64,000 nucleotides of DNA from Pradoshia sp. D12 (GTDB lineage: Bacteria; Bacillota; Bacilli; Bacillales; Pradoshiaceae): positions 242,501-306,500 of the forward strand of contig NZ_CP044545.1 in NCBI RefSeq assembly GCF_008935075.1. Direction: 5' to 3'. The notes under the pieces were generated by a model. It was not told the origin of the DNA and did not search any database. It saw only the letters and a list, made by a program, of their open reading frames with translations. This document shows positions 28,805-37,384 of the stretch, piece by piece (positions within the stretch are counted from its first letter, which is position 1; the number at the start of each line of letters is the position of its first letter). A program made the translations under genes and the position numbers.

Positions 28805-28842
28805 ATTGGCTCTAATTGGTATGAATAATCATTAGAGCCAAT
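28805..28842 (+). other. intercistronic hairpin, locus 2
   Basis: Perfect 12-bp stem ATTGGCTCTAAT / ATTAGAGCCAAT with a 14-base loop, in the same symporter-GH3 position as the locus 1 hairpin. The stem sequence differs but pairing is kept on both arms. Confidence 0.8.
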
Positions 28843-28873
28843 TCTAGATATTTTACGGTGGAGGATTTAGTTA

Positions 28874-30670
28874 ATGATCGACTTAAAGGAAAAAACAATG
28901 ATGGTAGATTTAAAAGCAAAACCGTTTAATTTAACAGATAAAGATATTAAATGGGTAGAAGATACAATTGCAGAGATGACAATCGAGGAAAAAATCGGTC
29001 AGTTATTCGTAAACATGGGAGCCAGCCGCGATGAAGAGTACTTAAAAGGAATGTTAGCTACTTATCATATCGGTGCCGTTCGTTACAATCCAGCTACAGC
29101 TGAACAAGTATATGACCAAAATAAAATCTTACAAGAAAATAGTAAGGTTCCTCTATTAATAGCTGCAAATACAGAGTGCGGTGGAAATGGTGCTTGTATA
29201 GATGGTACATATGTAGGTCATCAAGTAAAAATAGGTGCTACAAATGATCCTAAGTATGCTTATGAATTGGGGAGAGTATCCGGAGAGGAAGCTGCTGCTA
29301 TCGGGTGTAACTGGAGCTTTGCACCAGTTGTTGATATCGATATGAACTGGAGAAACCCAGTAATATCTACTCGTTGCTACTCCAATAAAGCAGAGCAAGT
29401 TTTAGAATACTCTTTAGAATATATGAGAGGAATAATGGAAAGTGGTATAGCTCCAGCTGCTAAGCACTTCCCTGGAGATGGCGTAGATGAAAGGGATCAT
29501 CACTTATCATTTGCTCCAAACACGTTAACAGTAGAAGAGTGGGATAATACATTCGGAAAAGTATATGGAGGATTAATAGAAGCGGGATTACCTTCTATCA
29601 TGTCAGGACACATCGCTTTACCGGAATATGTACGTCACTTTAAACCAGATGCAACGATTGAAGAGTTAGCAACACCATCAAGTTTAAGTAATATCGTCTT
29701 ACAAAATCTATTAAGAGATAAATTGAACTTTAATGGTGTAATCGTAACGGATGCTTCTCACATGGTAGCGATGACATCTGCTATGAAGCGCAGTGAGATG
29801 TTACCTACAGCTATAGCTGCTGGTTGTGACTTATTCTTATTCTTCAATGACCCGGAGGAAGACTTCAACTGGATGATGGAAGGCTATAAAAAAGGAATCA
29901 TCACTGAAGAAAGACTTGAAGAGGCATTAACTCGTATATTAGGATTGAAAGCATCTTTAGGATTACACACAAAAGCTAAAACTGAAATTTTACAGCCAAA
30001 AGAAGAAGCCATGGCTAAAATCGGAACAGAAGCAAATAAGGCTGTTGCACCAGAAATATCAGATAAAGCGATCACATTAGTGAAGAATAAGCAGGAATTA
30101 TTACCAATCAATCCAGAAAAGAATAAGAGGGTTTTACTTGTTGATGTAAAAGGACCAGAATCTGCTTATGGTAAAATCATGGCTGCTATGTCGGTTGGTA
30201 AGAAAAAGCCAATCGAATTAATGAAGGAATTACTTGAAAAAGCAGGTTTTGAAGTTGAAATATATGAATCTGCAATAGATAAGATATTAAAACTTCCACC
30301 ACAAGAAATGTTAGGTGCAGTCATGAACGTATATGCTCAAAAACGTCCAATATCTGATTTAACAAGTAAGTATGATTTAATCATAAACATAGCAGACGTA
30401 CCACCAAGCACAGATCAGCGTATTCAATGGAATCCTTCAAAGGGAACTCCAGATATACCGTTCTATGTAAATGAAGTACCGACAATATTTATATCTTTAC
30501 AATGTCCATTCCATTTAGCAGATGTACCGCAAGTTAAGACATACATAAATGCCTATGATAGTCATGAACATACATTATCTGCAATAGTTGATAAATTGTT
30601 AGGACGTTCAGAATTTAAAGGTGTAAGCCCTGTCGATGCATTTTGTGGATTTATCGATACAAGAATTTAA
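28874..30670 (+). CDS. GH3 glycoside hydrolase, beta-N-acetylhexosaminidase-like (locus 2)
   Basis: Same length (598 residues) and domain layout as the enzyme at 23031, with the same AKHFPGDG...DHH and TDASHM (Asp nucleophile) motifs. Most residues are identical by eye, and many differences lie in the C-terminal domain. Ribosome site GGTGGAGG. No signal peptide. The duplicated transporter/hydrolase pair suggests two related glycosides, or dosage. Confidence 0.88.
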   Translation: MIDLKEKTMMVDLKAKPFNLTDKDIKWVEDTIAEMTIEEKIGQLFVNMGASRDEEYLKGMLATYHIGAVRYNPATAEQVYDQNKILQENSKVPLLIAANTECGGNGACIDGTYVGHQVKIGATNDPKYAYELGRVSGEEAAAIGCNWSFAPVVDIDMNWRNPVISTRCYSNKAEQVLEYSLEYMRGIMESGIAPAAKHFPGDGVDERDHHLSFAPNTLTVEEWDNTFGKVYGGLIEAGLPSIMSGHIALPEYVRHFKPDATIEELATPSSLSNIVLQNLLRDKLNFNGVIVTDASHMVAMTSAMKRSEMLPTAIAAGCDLFLFFNDPEEDFNWMMEGYKKGIITEERLEEALTRILGLKASLGLHTKAKTEILQPKEEAMAKIGTEANKAVAPEISDKAITLVKNKQELLPINPEKNKRVLLVDVKGPESAYGKIMAAMSVGKKKPIELMKELLEKAGFEVEIYESAIDKILKLPPQEMLGAVMNVYAQKRPISDLTSKYDLIINIADVPPSTDQRIQWNPSKGTPDIPFYVNEVPTIFISLQCPFHLADVPQVKTYINAYDSHEHTLSAIVDKLLGRSEFKGVSPVDAFCGFIDTRI

Positions 30671-30741
30671 TGAAGTGTTTATATAAATAATAGGTTTTTA
30701 GATTATGTAATTTAAAACATCATTTCATTTCTGCCGTAGGT

Positions 30742-30779
30742 AAGAAGATAGTTAGACGGAATTTAACTATCTTCTTTAC
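30742..30779 (+). terminator. terminator after GH3 gene 2
   Basis: AAGAAGATAGTTA / TAACTATCTTCTT stem, equivalent to the one in locus 1. Confidence 0.8.
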
Positions 30780-30838
30780 TTATATAAAGCTTTGAACAGA
30801 GACTAGCAGTGTTTTCTCTAATAGGAGTGAGACTAAGT

Positions 30839-31555
30839 ATGGTGAAAATGTTATCAAGGTTACCAGGTGAGAATAATAATAACTACTCGTATAGAGCAAT
30901 TAAAGAAGGGATATTATCATTAGAATTACTGCCTGGACAGTTATTGAGTGTTGGAGAACTGACTGAGGCATTAAAAGTATCAAGTACGCCTATAAAAAGT
31001 GCGTTATGGAAACTACATCAAGAGCATCTTGTAGATGTTATTCCACAAGTTGGGTCATATGTTTCAAGAATAAATTTGGAATTGGTTGAAGAAGCGTCGT
31101 TTATGTGGTTTGACTTAGAAAAGAAATATTTAAAATCAGCATGTAATTATTTTTCTGAAGAGAATGTTGATCAGTTAAGGAGAAATCTTGATCTTCAAGA
31201 AATACTGTTGATTCAACAAAACACACTGAGTCCAAAAAAGATGACTAGACAATTTAATGAATTAGATGATGGCTTTCATTCGATTATCTTCCGAGGCCAT
31301 CATAGGGATAATACTTGGAAAGCAATTTCACGTATGAATATGGATTATCACCGAATGATTAACTTTAGCCAACATCATTTTGAACAGATGATTGCTGAAC
31401 ATAGAAATATACTTTCTATAATTGAGAATAAAGAGATGGAACGAGTGGAAGATACTCTTAAAAAACATATATTCAAACCACTAGATTATTGGAGAAGGTA
31501 TAAAGAAGAAATCTGCGAGAAGAATGAGCGCAAAATATTCATGGCTACAACATGA
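30839..31555 (+). CDS. GntR-family regulator (locus 2)
   Basis: Paralogue of the regulator at 24987 with the same winged helix (SVGELTEALKVSSTPIKSAL) and helical FCD-like domain. It has a slightly longer C-terminus ending in FMATT, about 238 residues. The start at 30839 has AGGAG upstream and matches the paralogue; a frame extension to 30809 is not needed. The TACTAGTA seen in the locus 1 leader is degraded here (GACTAGCA). Confidence 0.87.
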   Translation: MVKMLSRLPGENNNNYSYRAIKEGILSLELLPGQLLSVGELTEALKVSSTPIKSALWKLHQEHLVDVIPQVGSYVSRINLELVEEASFMWFDLEKKYLKSACNYFSEENVDQLRRNLDLQEILLIQQNTLSPKKMTRQFNELDDGFHSIIFRGHHRDNTWKAISRMNMDYHRMINFSQHHFEQMIAEHRNILSIIENKEMERVEDTLKKHIFKPLDYWRRYKEEICEKNERKIFMATT

Positions 31556-31581
31556 TCTTACGTTAACGTAATAAAAATTAC

Positions 31582-31626
31582 AAAGAAGCCTCTCAAAAGC
31601 TACGCACTTTTAAGGGACTTCTTTTT
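31582..31626. terminator. terminator at end of locus 2
   Basis: AAAGAAGCC-TC-AAAAG / CTTTTAAGGGACTTCTTT stem with T tail. It may also help stop the converging dehydrogenase transcript. Confidence 0.75.
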
Positions 31627-31705
31627 AAGTTATTAACATAAAAATGTCGATTGTAATTTTTATAATATTAAAGAGTCTTTAGTGTCTTTAATGCACGATG
31701 AATTA

Positions 31706-32722
31706 TTAATCAGTAAGATCTACAACAACTTTAATCGTTTCATTGGCAGCGATAGCTGTGTCAAAAGCCTTTGAAAGGTCGTCTAATTTATAGACTTGCG
31801 TTACCATTGTTGCGATTGGTGTTTTTTTCTTCTCAATATGATCAACAACACGTACGATATCTTCATGTGTATATCCGCTTGCACCAATAATTTTTACTTC
31901 TTTACTCATAATATCCGAGAAACTTACTGGTACGTCTTGTTTGTACACGGCAACAATGGCAAAACGAGCATCAGGTTTTGCCATTTTGAATGCTTGTTCA
32001 AATAATGGAGGAGCACCGGCAGCATCAATAAAAGCATCCACATTTGGAAGTGGAAAACCATAGTATTCAGCTGTGCCGAAATATTCAACAAGTGTTGTGG
32101 CTAGATCCTGTTTAGTGGTATTGATTGTTTTCGCACCTAATTCTTGAGCTTTAGCTAAACGCCAATCATTGATATCTACTACAACCACATCTTTAATACC
32201 TTCTCCGATCAAGCCGGCAGCAGCTGATAATCCGATCGGACCGGCACCAAGTACTACGATATGTTCACCTGGTTTAGGGTTAGTTGAGAAAGCACCATGA
32301 AAACCAACGCTCATCGGCTCCATTAATGCCGCTTCTTCAGGTGTTACTTCATCTGAGAAAGTGTATAAGTTATGATTTAAGGCTGCATCTTCGATGACCA
32401 CAAATTGAGAAAATCCGCCTGCTTCACAAGAAAGTGCCTTACCAACTCGTTTAGCGGTAATCGGATTCACCCCAACGCGCATTCCAACTTGAATGTCCTT
32501 TACCTCTGAACCAACCTCTGCGACTTCACCGAAAAATTCATGCCCAAATTCTTTTTCATAACGGATGCCCATATTTCCGGCACCAGCTTTTACAATATTT
32601 ATATCTGTACCGCAAATACCACAACGCAATGTACGCAATAATACATCCTTCGGTCCGATTGTTGGCATTGGTAACTCTTCAACTCGTACATCATTTAAGC
32701 CATGATAAACTCCTGCTTTCAT
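31706..32722 (-). CDS. zinc-type medium-chain alcohol/polyol dehydrogenase
   Basis: MDR-superfamily NAD(P)-dependent dehydrogenase of about 338 residues. Catalytic zinc ligands are in RCGICGTD and the GHEFFG segment, and the Rossmann motif is VVLGAGPIGLSAA. The usual four-cysteine structural zinc lobe is missing (GKALSCEAGGFSQF instead), as in some sorbitol/threonine-type relatives. The ATG at 32722 is preferred (GGGGTGA upstream); a GTG at 32731 also stays open. Likely oxidises a polyol or amino-alcohol; substrate not identifiable. Confidence 0.85.
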   Translation of the reverse strand: MKAGVYHGLNDVRVEELPMPTIGPKDVLLRTLRCGICGTDINIVKAGAGNMGIRYEKEFGHEFFGEVAEVGSEVKDIQVGMRVGVNPITAKRVGKALSCEAGGFSQFVVIEDAALNHNLYTFSDEVTPEEAALMEPMSVGFHGAFSTNPKPGEHIVVLGAGPIGLSAAAGLIGEGIKDVVVVDINDWRLAKAQELGAKTINTTKQDLATTLVEYFGTAEYYGFPLPNVDAFIDAAGAPPLFEQAFKMAKPDARFAIVAVYKQDVPVSFSDIMSKEVKIIGASGYTHEDIVRVVDHIEKKKTPIATMVTQVYKLDDLSKAFDTAIAANETIKVVVDLTD

Positions 32723-33073
32723 CTCATTCACCCCAATTTTTATAAGTATACTTAATTTTATGACAATTAATATACCAGAGCAATTTGGAACCTTTTATAT
32801 GAACAATAAAAATGTTACTAATCTCCCAAAGATATTTATTATAGGTGGTAATATATGTATATAGTATTTGAAATCTATATATCTGTAATTTCTATTAATT
32901 ATTGACAAGTAATCAGTATTGCTATTGGTATTGTTTGTAAACGGATTTATCTCAAAATTATTAATGAGACCGACAGACTCTCCGAAACCTGAGTAACTGA
33001 AAGAAACTTTATTTTAAAAAATTAAAACCGGAAACGGAATAGCCTCGTCAATATTTAGGAAGGGGGAGAAATA
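32723..33073. other. Divergent promoter region between dehydrogenase and ECF sigma genes
   Basis: About 350 AT-rich bases. TTGACA at 32902 may be a -35 element, but no clear -10 at standard spacing is visible. No gene or repeat seen. Confidence 0.5.
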
Positions 33074-33628
33074 GTGGATGAAATAACAATGGAACACCTC
33101 GTTATTGAGGAAAAGGAGATCATCATCGACGAACTGATGGACCAATATGGGCAAGAAATTTTACAACTCTCCTATTCTTATGTGAAGAATCGTGAACTTG
33201 CTGAGGACCTTACCCAAGATATCTTTGTAAAATGCTATCAATCCCTTCATACATATAAGGGGAAATCAAAAATTAGGACATGGTTGTGGAGAATAGCTAT
33301 TAATCATTGCAAGGATTATTTGAAAAGCTGGTACAAAAACCATGTCTTCCTCTCAAGTGATGAATACATTTATTCTGGTGAAAGTGGGCATAGCACTGAA
33401 CAAGCGGTTATTCGGCAAGATGAAGAAGAACGTCTGGTGCATTCTGTTATGCATCTGCCGATTAAATATCGGGAAGTCATCTATCTTCATTATTTTGAGG
33501 AGATGCCCATTCGTGAAATGGCGCAGGTACTATATATTAATAACAATACAGTGAAAACGAGACTCCGCAGGGCGAAGACACTTTTAAAGGATAGTTGGGA
33601 GGGATATAGCGAATGGAAGAACGGTTGA
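33074..33628 (+). CDS. ECF-type RNA polymerase sigma factor
   Basis: One hundred eighty-four residues. Region 2 (about 25-92; AEDLTQDIFVKCYQSLHTYKG and RTWLWRIAINHCKDYL) and region 4 (about 125-175; YREVIYLHYFEEMPIREMAQVL) are clear, and regions 1 and 3 are absent, which defines an ECF sigma. Start GTG 33074 with AAGGGGGA. It overlaps the next gene by 16 bases. No classical zinc anti-sigma gene follows; the two downstream genes may fill that role. Confidence 0.93.
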   Translation: MDEITMEHLVIEEKEIIIDELMDQYGQEILQLSYSYVKNRELAEDLTQDIFVKCYQSLHTYKGKSKIRTWLWRIAINHCKDYLKSWYKNHVFLSSDEYIYSGESGHSTEQAVIRQDEEERLVHSVMHLPIKYREVIYLHYFEEMPIREMAQVLYINNNTVKTRLRRAKTLLKDSWEGYSEWKNG

Positions 33629-34020
33629 AGGGTCTTAAAAAGGCTATGAAGGAAACTTGCATGCGGGAGCTAGATTTCTCAGAAACTATGAAAAAGCGCA
33701 TTCATAAGTCCATCGCAAAAGAATCATTCAGCGAGCAGGATATGTTCATTAACCTCCTCCAGCTTCTTTTAAAGGAAAGGACAGGCTTTGAATTAACAAG
33801 GCTTCTTGCAGTAAGAGGCATAAGAAAGTATGAGGACCAGGAAGGTTCTATATATGCGTTTTTGCATGAACAGGAGCTAGCGGGAATCATTACGGCTTCA
33901 TGGGGATCATCAGGAGAAAAAAAGTATCAGCTGACCGACAAGGGGAGACGTGCGCTTGAAAAGTCTGATGAACGAGTATGGCTAGCTAGTCTTACCTTGA
34001 GAGGACAGGCGGAGAGGTGA
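33613..34020 (+). CDS. PadR-like winged-helix protein
   Basis: One hundred thirty-five residues. A charged N-terminal ~45 residues (KETCMRELDFSETMKKRIHKSI) precede a PadR-type winged helix (about 45-120; LLLKERTGFELTRLLAV, then GSIYAFLHEQELAGII and YQLTDKGRRALEK). Start ATG 33613 lies inside the sigma gene, with GGGAGGGA upstream, so the genes are coupled. The N-terminal part could contact the sigma factor or the SEDS protein, but that is a guess. Confidence 0.75.
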   Translation: MEERLKGLKKAMKETCMRELDFSETMKKRIHKSIAKESFSEQDMFINLLQLLLKERTGFELTRLLAVRGIRKYEDQEGSIYAFLHEQELAGIITASWGSSGEKKYQLTDKGRRALEKSDERVWLASLTLRGQAER

Positions 34021-34025
34021 TCAGA

Positions 34026-35327
34026 ATGGTCAATGATAGAGAACGCTTTTTGGGAGAAGTTATCGGGCAAATTCGCTCAAAGGAAGCGAAGGTAAGTGTT
34101 GAAAAAGAATTGAATTATCATCTTAAGGAAGCAAAGGAATATTGGCTGGGGAAAGGGCTGTCGGCTACGGAGGCACAGGAGAAGGCGATTAAGCAAATGG
34201 GAGATCCGTATAAGCTTGGTGAGAAGATGAACAAGCTATACCGACCGAAAGTGGATTGGCTGCTTCTTTCCCTGTTAGCAGCAGTGATGATGCTTGGATT
34301 TCTCCCGATTTTATCAATGGATTCGTCACAAGTGGAAATACAGGATTCATTTATGCGGAATAGAGTGATTTTTGGTCTGCTAGGCATAGCGCTGGCAATT
34401 GGGATTATGTACTTTGACTATCGGAAGCTGCAAAGATGGGGTTGGGCCTTTTATCTGGTTGGTGTAGCTATACTCTATGGGTTACGGCTAATTCCGTCTT
34501 ATACAATCAATGGGGAACCTTATTTTGGTATACCAATGCTTGGTTCATTCAATTGTTGGATTGCATTGCCGTTCTTTTTCCTGGCTTGGGCTCAATTTTT
34601 TCAGAATAAGAAATTGAAAGTTTGGCAGCTTTTTCTTTTGTTTATCTACTCCTTTTATCTTTTCTTAATGGTTCCAGATCTAGCAATCTCATTTATCTAT
34701 GGAATGACAGTTTTGATTATGTTATGGTGGAGCCATTTAAGTAAGAAAACTGCATTATTTATAACCGCAAGTACGATTACAGCATTCATAATTGGGTTGG
34801 TAGCCGTTTTGCCTTCTTTAAAAGGTTATCAGAATGAGCGGATAGCAGCCTATATAAATCCCGAGAAGTATGCAGATGGTTCAGGGTATATGTATGTGCA
34901 ACTAAGGGAGCTGATGACCGAAGCAAAATGGTATGGAAGCTCTGCTGGCCAGGGTAATGTTCTTCCAGGAACATATTCCGATTATGCATTGGCGGGTCTG
35001 ACCTCTCATTTCGGGTATGTTGTCACCGTGGCAGTTCTGATTATTCTCCTATTATTTGTGATTCGAATGGGGTATATTGCGATAGGAGCACGCAATAGAT
35101 ATGGAAAGTTACTTGTTATCGGAGCTCTGGCCCTGTTTTCTTTACAATTTTTCTATAATATTGCGATGATATTCGGGTTTGTCCCGATTATGACAATCTA
35201 CTTACCGTTTATCAGCTATGGCTGGATGTCGACGATTTTGAATGCGTTTTTAATAGGAATTGTACTTAGTGTTTACAGGCGTAAGCATTATGGTGTAATG
35301 ACAGAAAGAGAGTGCGAGGTCAATTAG
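34026..35327 (+). CDS. SEDS-family (FtsW/RodA/SpoVE-like) membrane protein with N-terminal prefix domain
   Basis: About 433 residues. Residues 1-70 are a soluble helical domain (EKELNYHLKEAKEYWLGKGL, EKAIKQMGDPYKLGEKM) like the permease-prefix/anti-sigma-associated type. About ten membrane segments with SEDS features follow: the extracellular loop with GYMYVQLRELMTEAKWYG, and SDYALAGLTSHFGY, which corresponds to the catalytic-Asp region of RodA/FtsW. These enzymes polymerise glycan strands from lipid II. ATG 34026 with GGAGAGG is preferred over GTG 34017. Tie to the ECF sigma operon suggests a cell-envelope stress response. Confidence 0.8.
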   Translation: MVNDRERFLGEVIGQIRSKEAKVSVEKELNYHLKEAKEYWLGKGLSATEAQEKAIKQMGDPYKLGEKMNKLYRPKVDWLLLSLLAAVMMLGFLPILSMDSSQVEIQDSFMRNRVIFGLLGIALAIGIMYFDYRKLQRWGWAFYLVGVAILYGLRLIPSYTINGEPYFGIPMLGSFNCWIALPFFFLAWAQFFQNKKLKVWQLFLLFIYSFYLFLMVPDLAISFIYGMTVLIMLWWSHLSKKTALFITASTITAFIIGLVAVLPSLKGYQNERIAAYINPEKYADGSGYMYVQLRELMTEAKWYGSSAGQGNVLPGTYSDYALAGLTSHFGYVVTVAVLIILLLFVIRMGYIAIGARNRYGKLLVIGALALFSLQFFYNIAMIFGFVPIMTIYLPFISYGWMSTILNAFLIGIVLSVYRRKHYGVMTERECEVN

Positions 35328-35423
35328 GCCTAGCATCCTTTTTAAGCGAGGTTCGGACCAAACCAATTAACATCATCTTCCATAGGCAGAAAATAAGAGT
35401 GGGAAATCACGAAAAGGATTTCA

Positions 35424-35483
35424 GGCTATATTAACGGACAAATCATCGCGGTTAATGGCGGACGTAATATGCTTAGAGGATAA
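35424..35483 (+). pseudogene. remnant of an SDR oxidoreductase C-terminus
   Basis: The frame at 35424-35480 reads GYINGQIIAVNGGRNMLRG then a stop. YINGQ-I-VNGG is the typical last segment of short-chain dehydrogenases such as FabG. Upstream sequence does not continue the fold, so only the last ~20 codons survive. The rest of the gene was lost by deletion. Confidence 0.65.
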
Positions 35484-35489
35484 TGATAT

Positions 35490-35522
35490 AATCCCATCTG
35501 TTAAACACAGGTGGGATTTTTA
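35490..35522 (+). terminator. terminator after the SDR remnant
   Basis: ATCCCATCTG / CAGGTGGGAT stem and a T-rich tail, directly after the remnant's stop codon. It was probably the terminator of the lost SDR gene and now ends the sigma operon. Confidence 0.8.
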
Positions 35523-35590
35523 TGTTAAGGTTAACTTATCCCTCGTTATAGTGGGATTTTGGAGCAATGAGCTAATAGGAGTGTTTAATC

Positions 35591-35968
35591 ATGCAACATT
35601 TGCAGTTCGAAAAATCGTGGGATAAAGCGTTATCTGCCCAGGACCGAAGCTATATAGAAAAAGTATTTGTAGAGACAAAGCATCTAAACGGCACAGGTGT
35701 AATTTTCTCTCCTATCCGGGAAGCCATCAACCACAAAGAGGCACTGCTTGTGACCGTATTAGTCCATAATTTCACGGATCAGCCGCTTACATTTAATAAC
35801 ACAAGATTACGATACAAAATTCAGGGAGAGGTTATTGCGGAAAATGAATTTACCTTACCTAAGCTTGTGATTCCAAATGAAGTGAGTATGCCATGGACAT
35901 TTATATTTCCAAAGGAAAGCTACAAACCACAGATTCCTATTAAGAATGGACGATTAGAGGTAGTGTGA
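35591..35968 (+). CDS. SLAP-domain protein
   Basis: One hundred twenty-five residues with no signal peptide. The central and C-terminal part (GVIFSPIREAINHKEALLVTVLVHNFTDQPLTFNN, split here as the GVIFSPIRE and VLVHNF segments) matches SLAP domains of Bacillus, small beta-rich units linked with S-layer or accessory Sec export systems. No Sec partner genes lie nearby. Ribosome site AATAGGAG. Role unknown. Confidence 0.7.
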   Translation: MQHLQFEKSWDKALSAQDRSYIEKVFVETKHLNGTGVIFSPIREAINHKEALLVTVLVHNFTDQPLTFNNTRLRYKIQGEVIAENEFTLPKLVIPNEVSMPWTFIFPKESYKPQIPIKNGRLEVV

Positions 35969-36081
35969 TTTTCAACTGGAAAAAGAGCCGAAATCAGTTG
36001 AATAATATTATATCAAAATTAGTAAAAGTTATTTTAATATAAATAAATTTTATGAAATGTATAAACTTCCAACGGTAATAT

Positions 36082-36123
36082 AAAACGGCTTGATTCAAGT
36101 AGGAGTCATCAAGCCGTTTTTAT
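36082..36123. terminator. bidirectional terminator between SLAP and YflT-type genes
   Basis: AAAACGGCTTGA / TCAAGCCGTTTT stem with A and T tracts at the two sides, between converging genes. Confidence 0.88.
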
Positions 36124-36125
36124 TA

Positions 36126-36566
36126 TCAGGAAGATTTAGCATGAAGTATGACGAGGAATTTTCCATCCTGGACTTCATTAGAGTAACGTTGAGCGTCCTC
36201 TTCAGAAAGTCCGATATTCATAAGAGAGTTCAATAATCCTCCTTCACTAGATCGGGCTCCAACTAGTGCACCGCCGAGCATGGTTAAAACAGGACCTGCA
36301 GCTAAAATTGCTCCCAAACCTGGGACCAATACAGCCGGTAATCCTGCGAGTGCGCCGGCAATGCCGAGTGCCCCTCCTGTAGCAGCTCCCGCAATAGCTC
36401 CATCCATAGTAGACGTTTTTACTTCCTGCGACATCTTGGATAAATCATTTGCTTGGTTAGCAATTACAGATATTTCATCAGTAGTATAGCCTTCCTTTTT
36501 AAACTCCTCAATAGCATCTGCTGCTTGTTGTTCGTTCTCATATACGTGAATCACATAATCTCCCAT
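36126..36566 (-). CDS. YflT-domain general stress protein
   Basis: One hundred forty-six residues. An N-terminal ferredoxin-like YflT domain (DYVIHVYENEQQAADAIEEF; YTTDEISVIAN) is followed by a Gly/Ala-rich hydrophobic centre (about 55-105) and a C-terminal SEEDAQRYSNEVQDGKFLV, typical of sigma-B-type general stress proteins of unknown mechanism. GGGAGG precedes the ATG. No sigma-B promoter was identified with confidence. Confidence 0.8.
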   Translation of the reverse strand: MGDYVIHVYENEQQAADAIEEFKKEGYTTDEISVIANQANDLSKMSQEVKTSTMDGAIAGAATGGALGIAGALAGLPAVLVPGLGAILAAGPVLTMLGGALVGARSSEGGLLNSLMNIGLSEEDAQRYSNEVQDGKFLVILHAKSS

Positions 36567-36926
36567 TCTATACCTCCCAATTTCATTAATATGGGTTATT
36601 TACCCGTTTTAATATCTTTAGACACTTTTTCCTGGGTGTGCTGGATAGATCGATTAAATTAGAGAGTTCTATTTGTTAAATAAATATATTCAAGCCAGAC
36701 AAACATTCATATGTAAACAGCTTTTTATCTCTTTAAAATTACGAAAAATAAAATTTAATTCTTAATAAAACAATGAATAACTGAGTAATTTAAAGGTTTT
36801 GTATCATCTGTAAACCTAAATGGTTATATTTAACTGTTTTTTTGCATTTTCAGAAGAATTTGAGGTTTCAATGCTCTTTACAACTGGAAAATACCGGAGT
36901 AGTATTACTCTCATAATTAAATCATT

Positions 36927-37053
36927 CTTAATCGCTGAATCTTGAAAGAGCGGGGGAACCACTTTTGTGACAATGTCACTTGGGGTGAATCCTTAACAAG
37001 GTAGGGCTACTCTTTTGGCCCGAATCCGACAGCTAACCTCGTAAGCGTTAAGG
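36927..37053 (+). ncRNA. c-di-AMP (ydaO/yuaA) riboswitch, copy 1
   Basis: It carries the conserved ydaO blocks GAGCGGGGGAACC, CTTGGGGTGAATCC, AGGGCTACTC, CCCGAATCCGACAGCTAACC and CGTAAGCG. P1 pairs CTTAATCGCT with AGCGTTAAG. Class members bind c-di-AMP and turn off downstream K+ uptake or cell-wall genes. A terminator follows at 37094. Together with copy 2 it controls the kdp region. Confidence 0.95.
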
Positions 37054-37093
37054 GAGAGGATGGTGTAACTGGGGAGTCGAAGAAGTTATTTCG

Positions 37094-37124
37094 ACCACAG
37101 GGTAGACCTCTGTGGTCTTTTTTG
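37094..37124 (+). terminator. expression-platform terminator of riboswitch 1
   Basis: GACCACAG / CTGTGGTC stem and six T, about 40 bases after the aptamer. Confidence 0.88.
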
Positions 37125-37151
37125 AAATTTAACAATTTAATACGTTAATAT

Positions 37152-37279
37152 CTTAAATCGCTGAGTCTTTTAAAGAGCGGGGGAACCACTTTTGTGACAA
37201 TGTCACTTGGGGTGAATCCTTAACAAGGTAGGGCTACTCTTTTGGCCCGAATCCGACAGCTAACCTCGTAAGCGTTAAG
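37152..37279 (+). ncRNA. c-di-AMP (ydaO/yuaA) riboswitch, copy 2
   Basis: Second complete aptamer 225 bases after the first. From AAAGAGCGGGGGAACC to GCGTTAAG it is identical to copy 1 over roughly 100 bases; only the 5' P1 strand and bases after the aptamer differ. It has its own terminator at 37305. Confidence 0.95.
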
Positions 37280-37304
37280 AGAGAAGGTATTACCTTTGGA
37301 TTAA

Positions 37305-37334
37305 AGCCCACTGTGTAATACAGAGGGCTTTTTT
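37305..37334 (+). terminator. expression-platform terminator of riboswitch 2
   Basis: AGCCCACTGT / ACAGAGGGCT stem (one mismatch) and six T, 50 bases before the first gene of the kdp region. Confidence 0.88.
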
Positions 37335-37384
37335 GCGCTTTTTAAATGGTAAAATTTAACAAAAATTAAGGGGGAACCAACCAA

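Noticed and set aside
36947-37290. Tandem repeat unit as a mobile element or CRISPR-like array
   Set aside because: The two copies match the conserved core of ydaO riboswitches and each is followed by a terminator, which explains the repeat.
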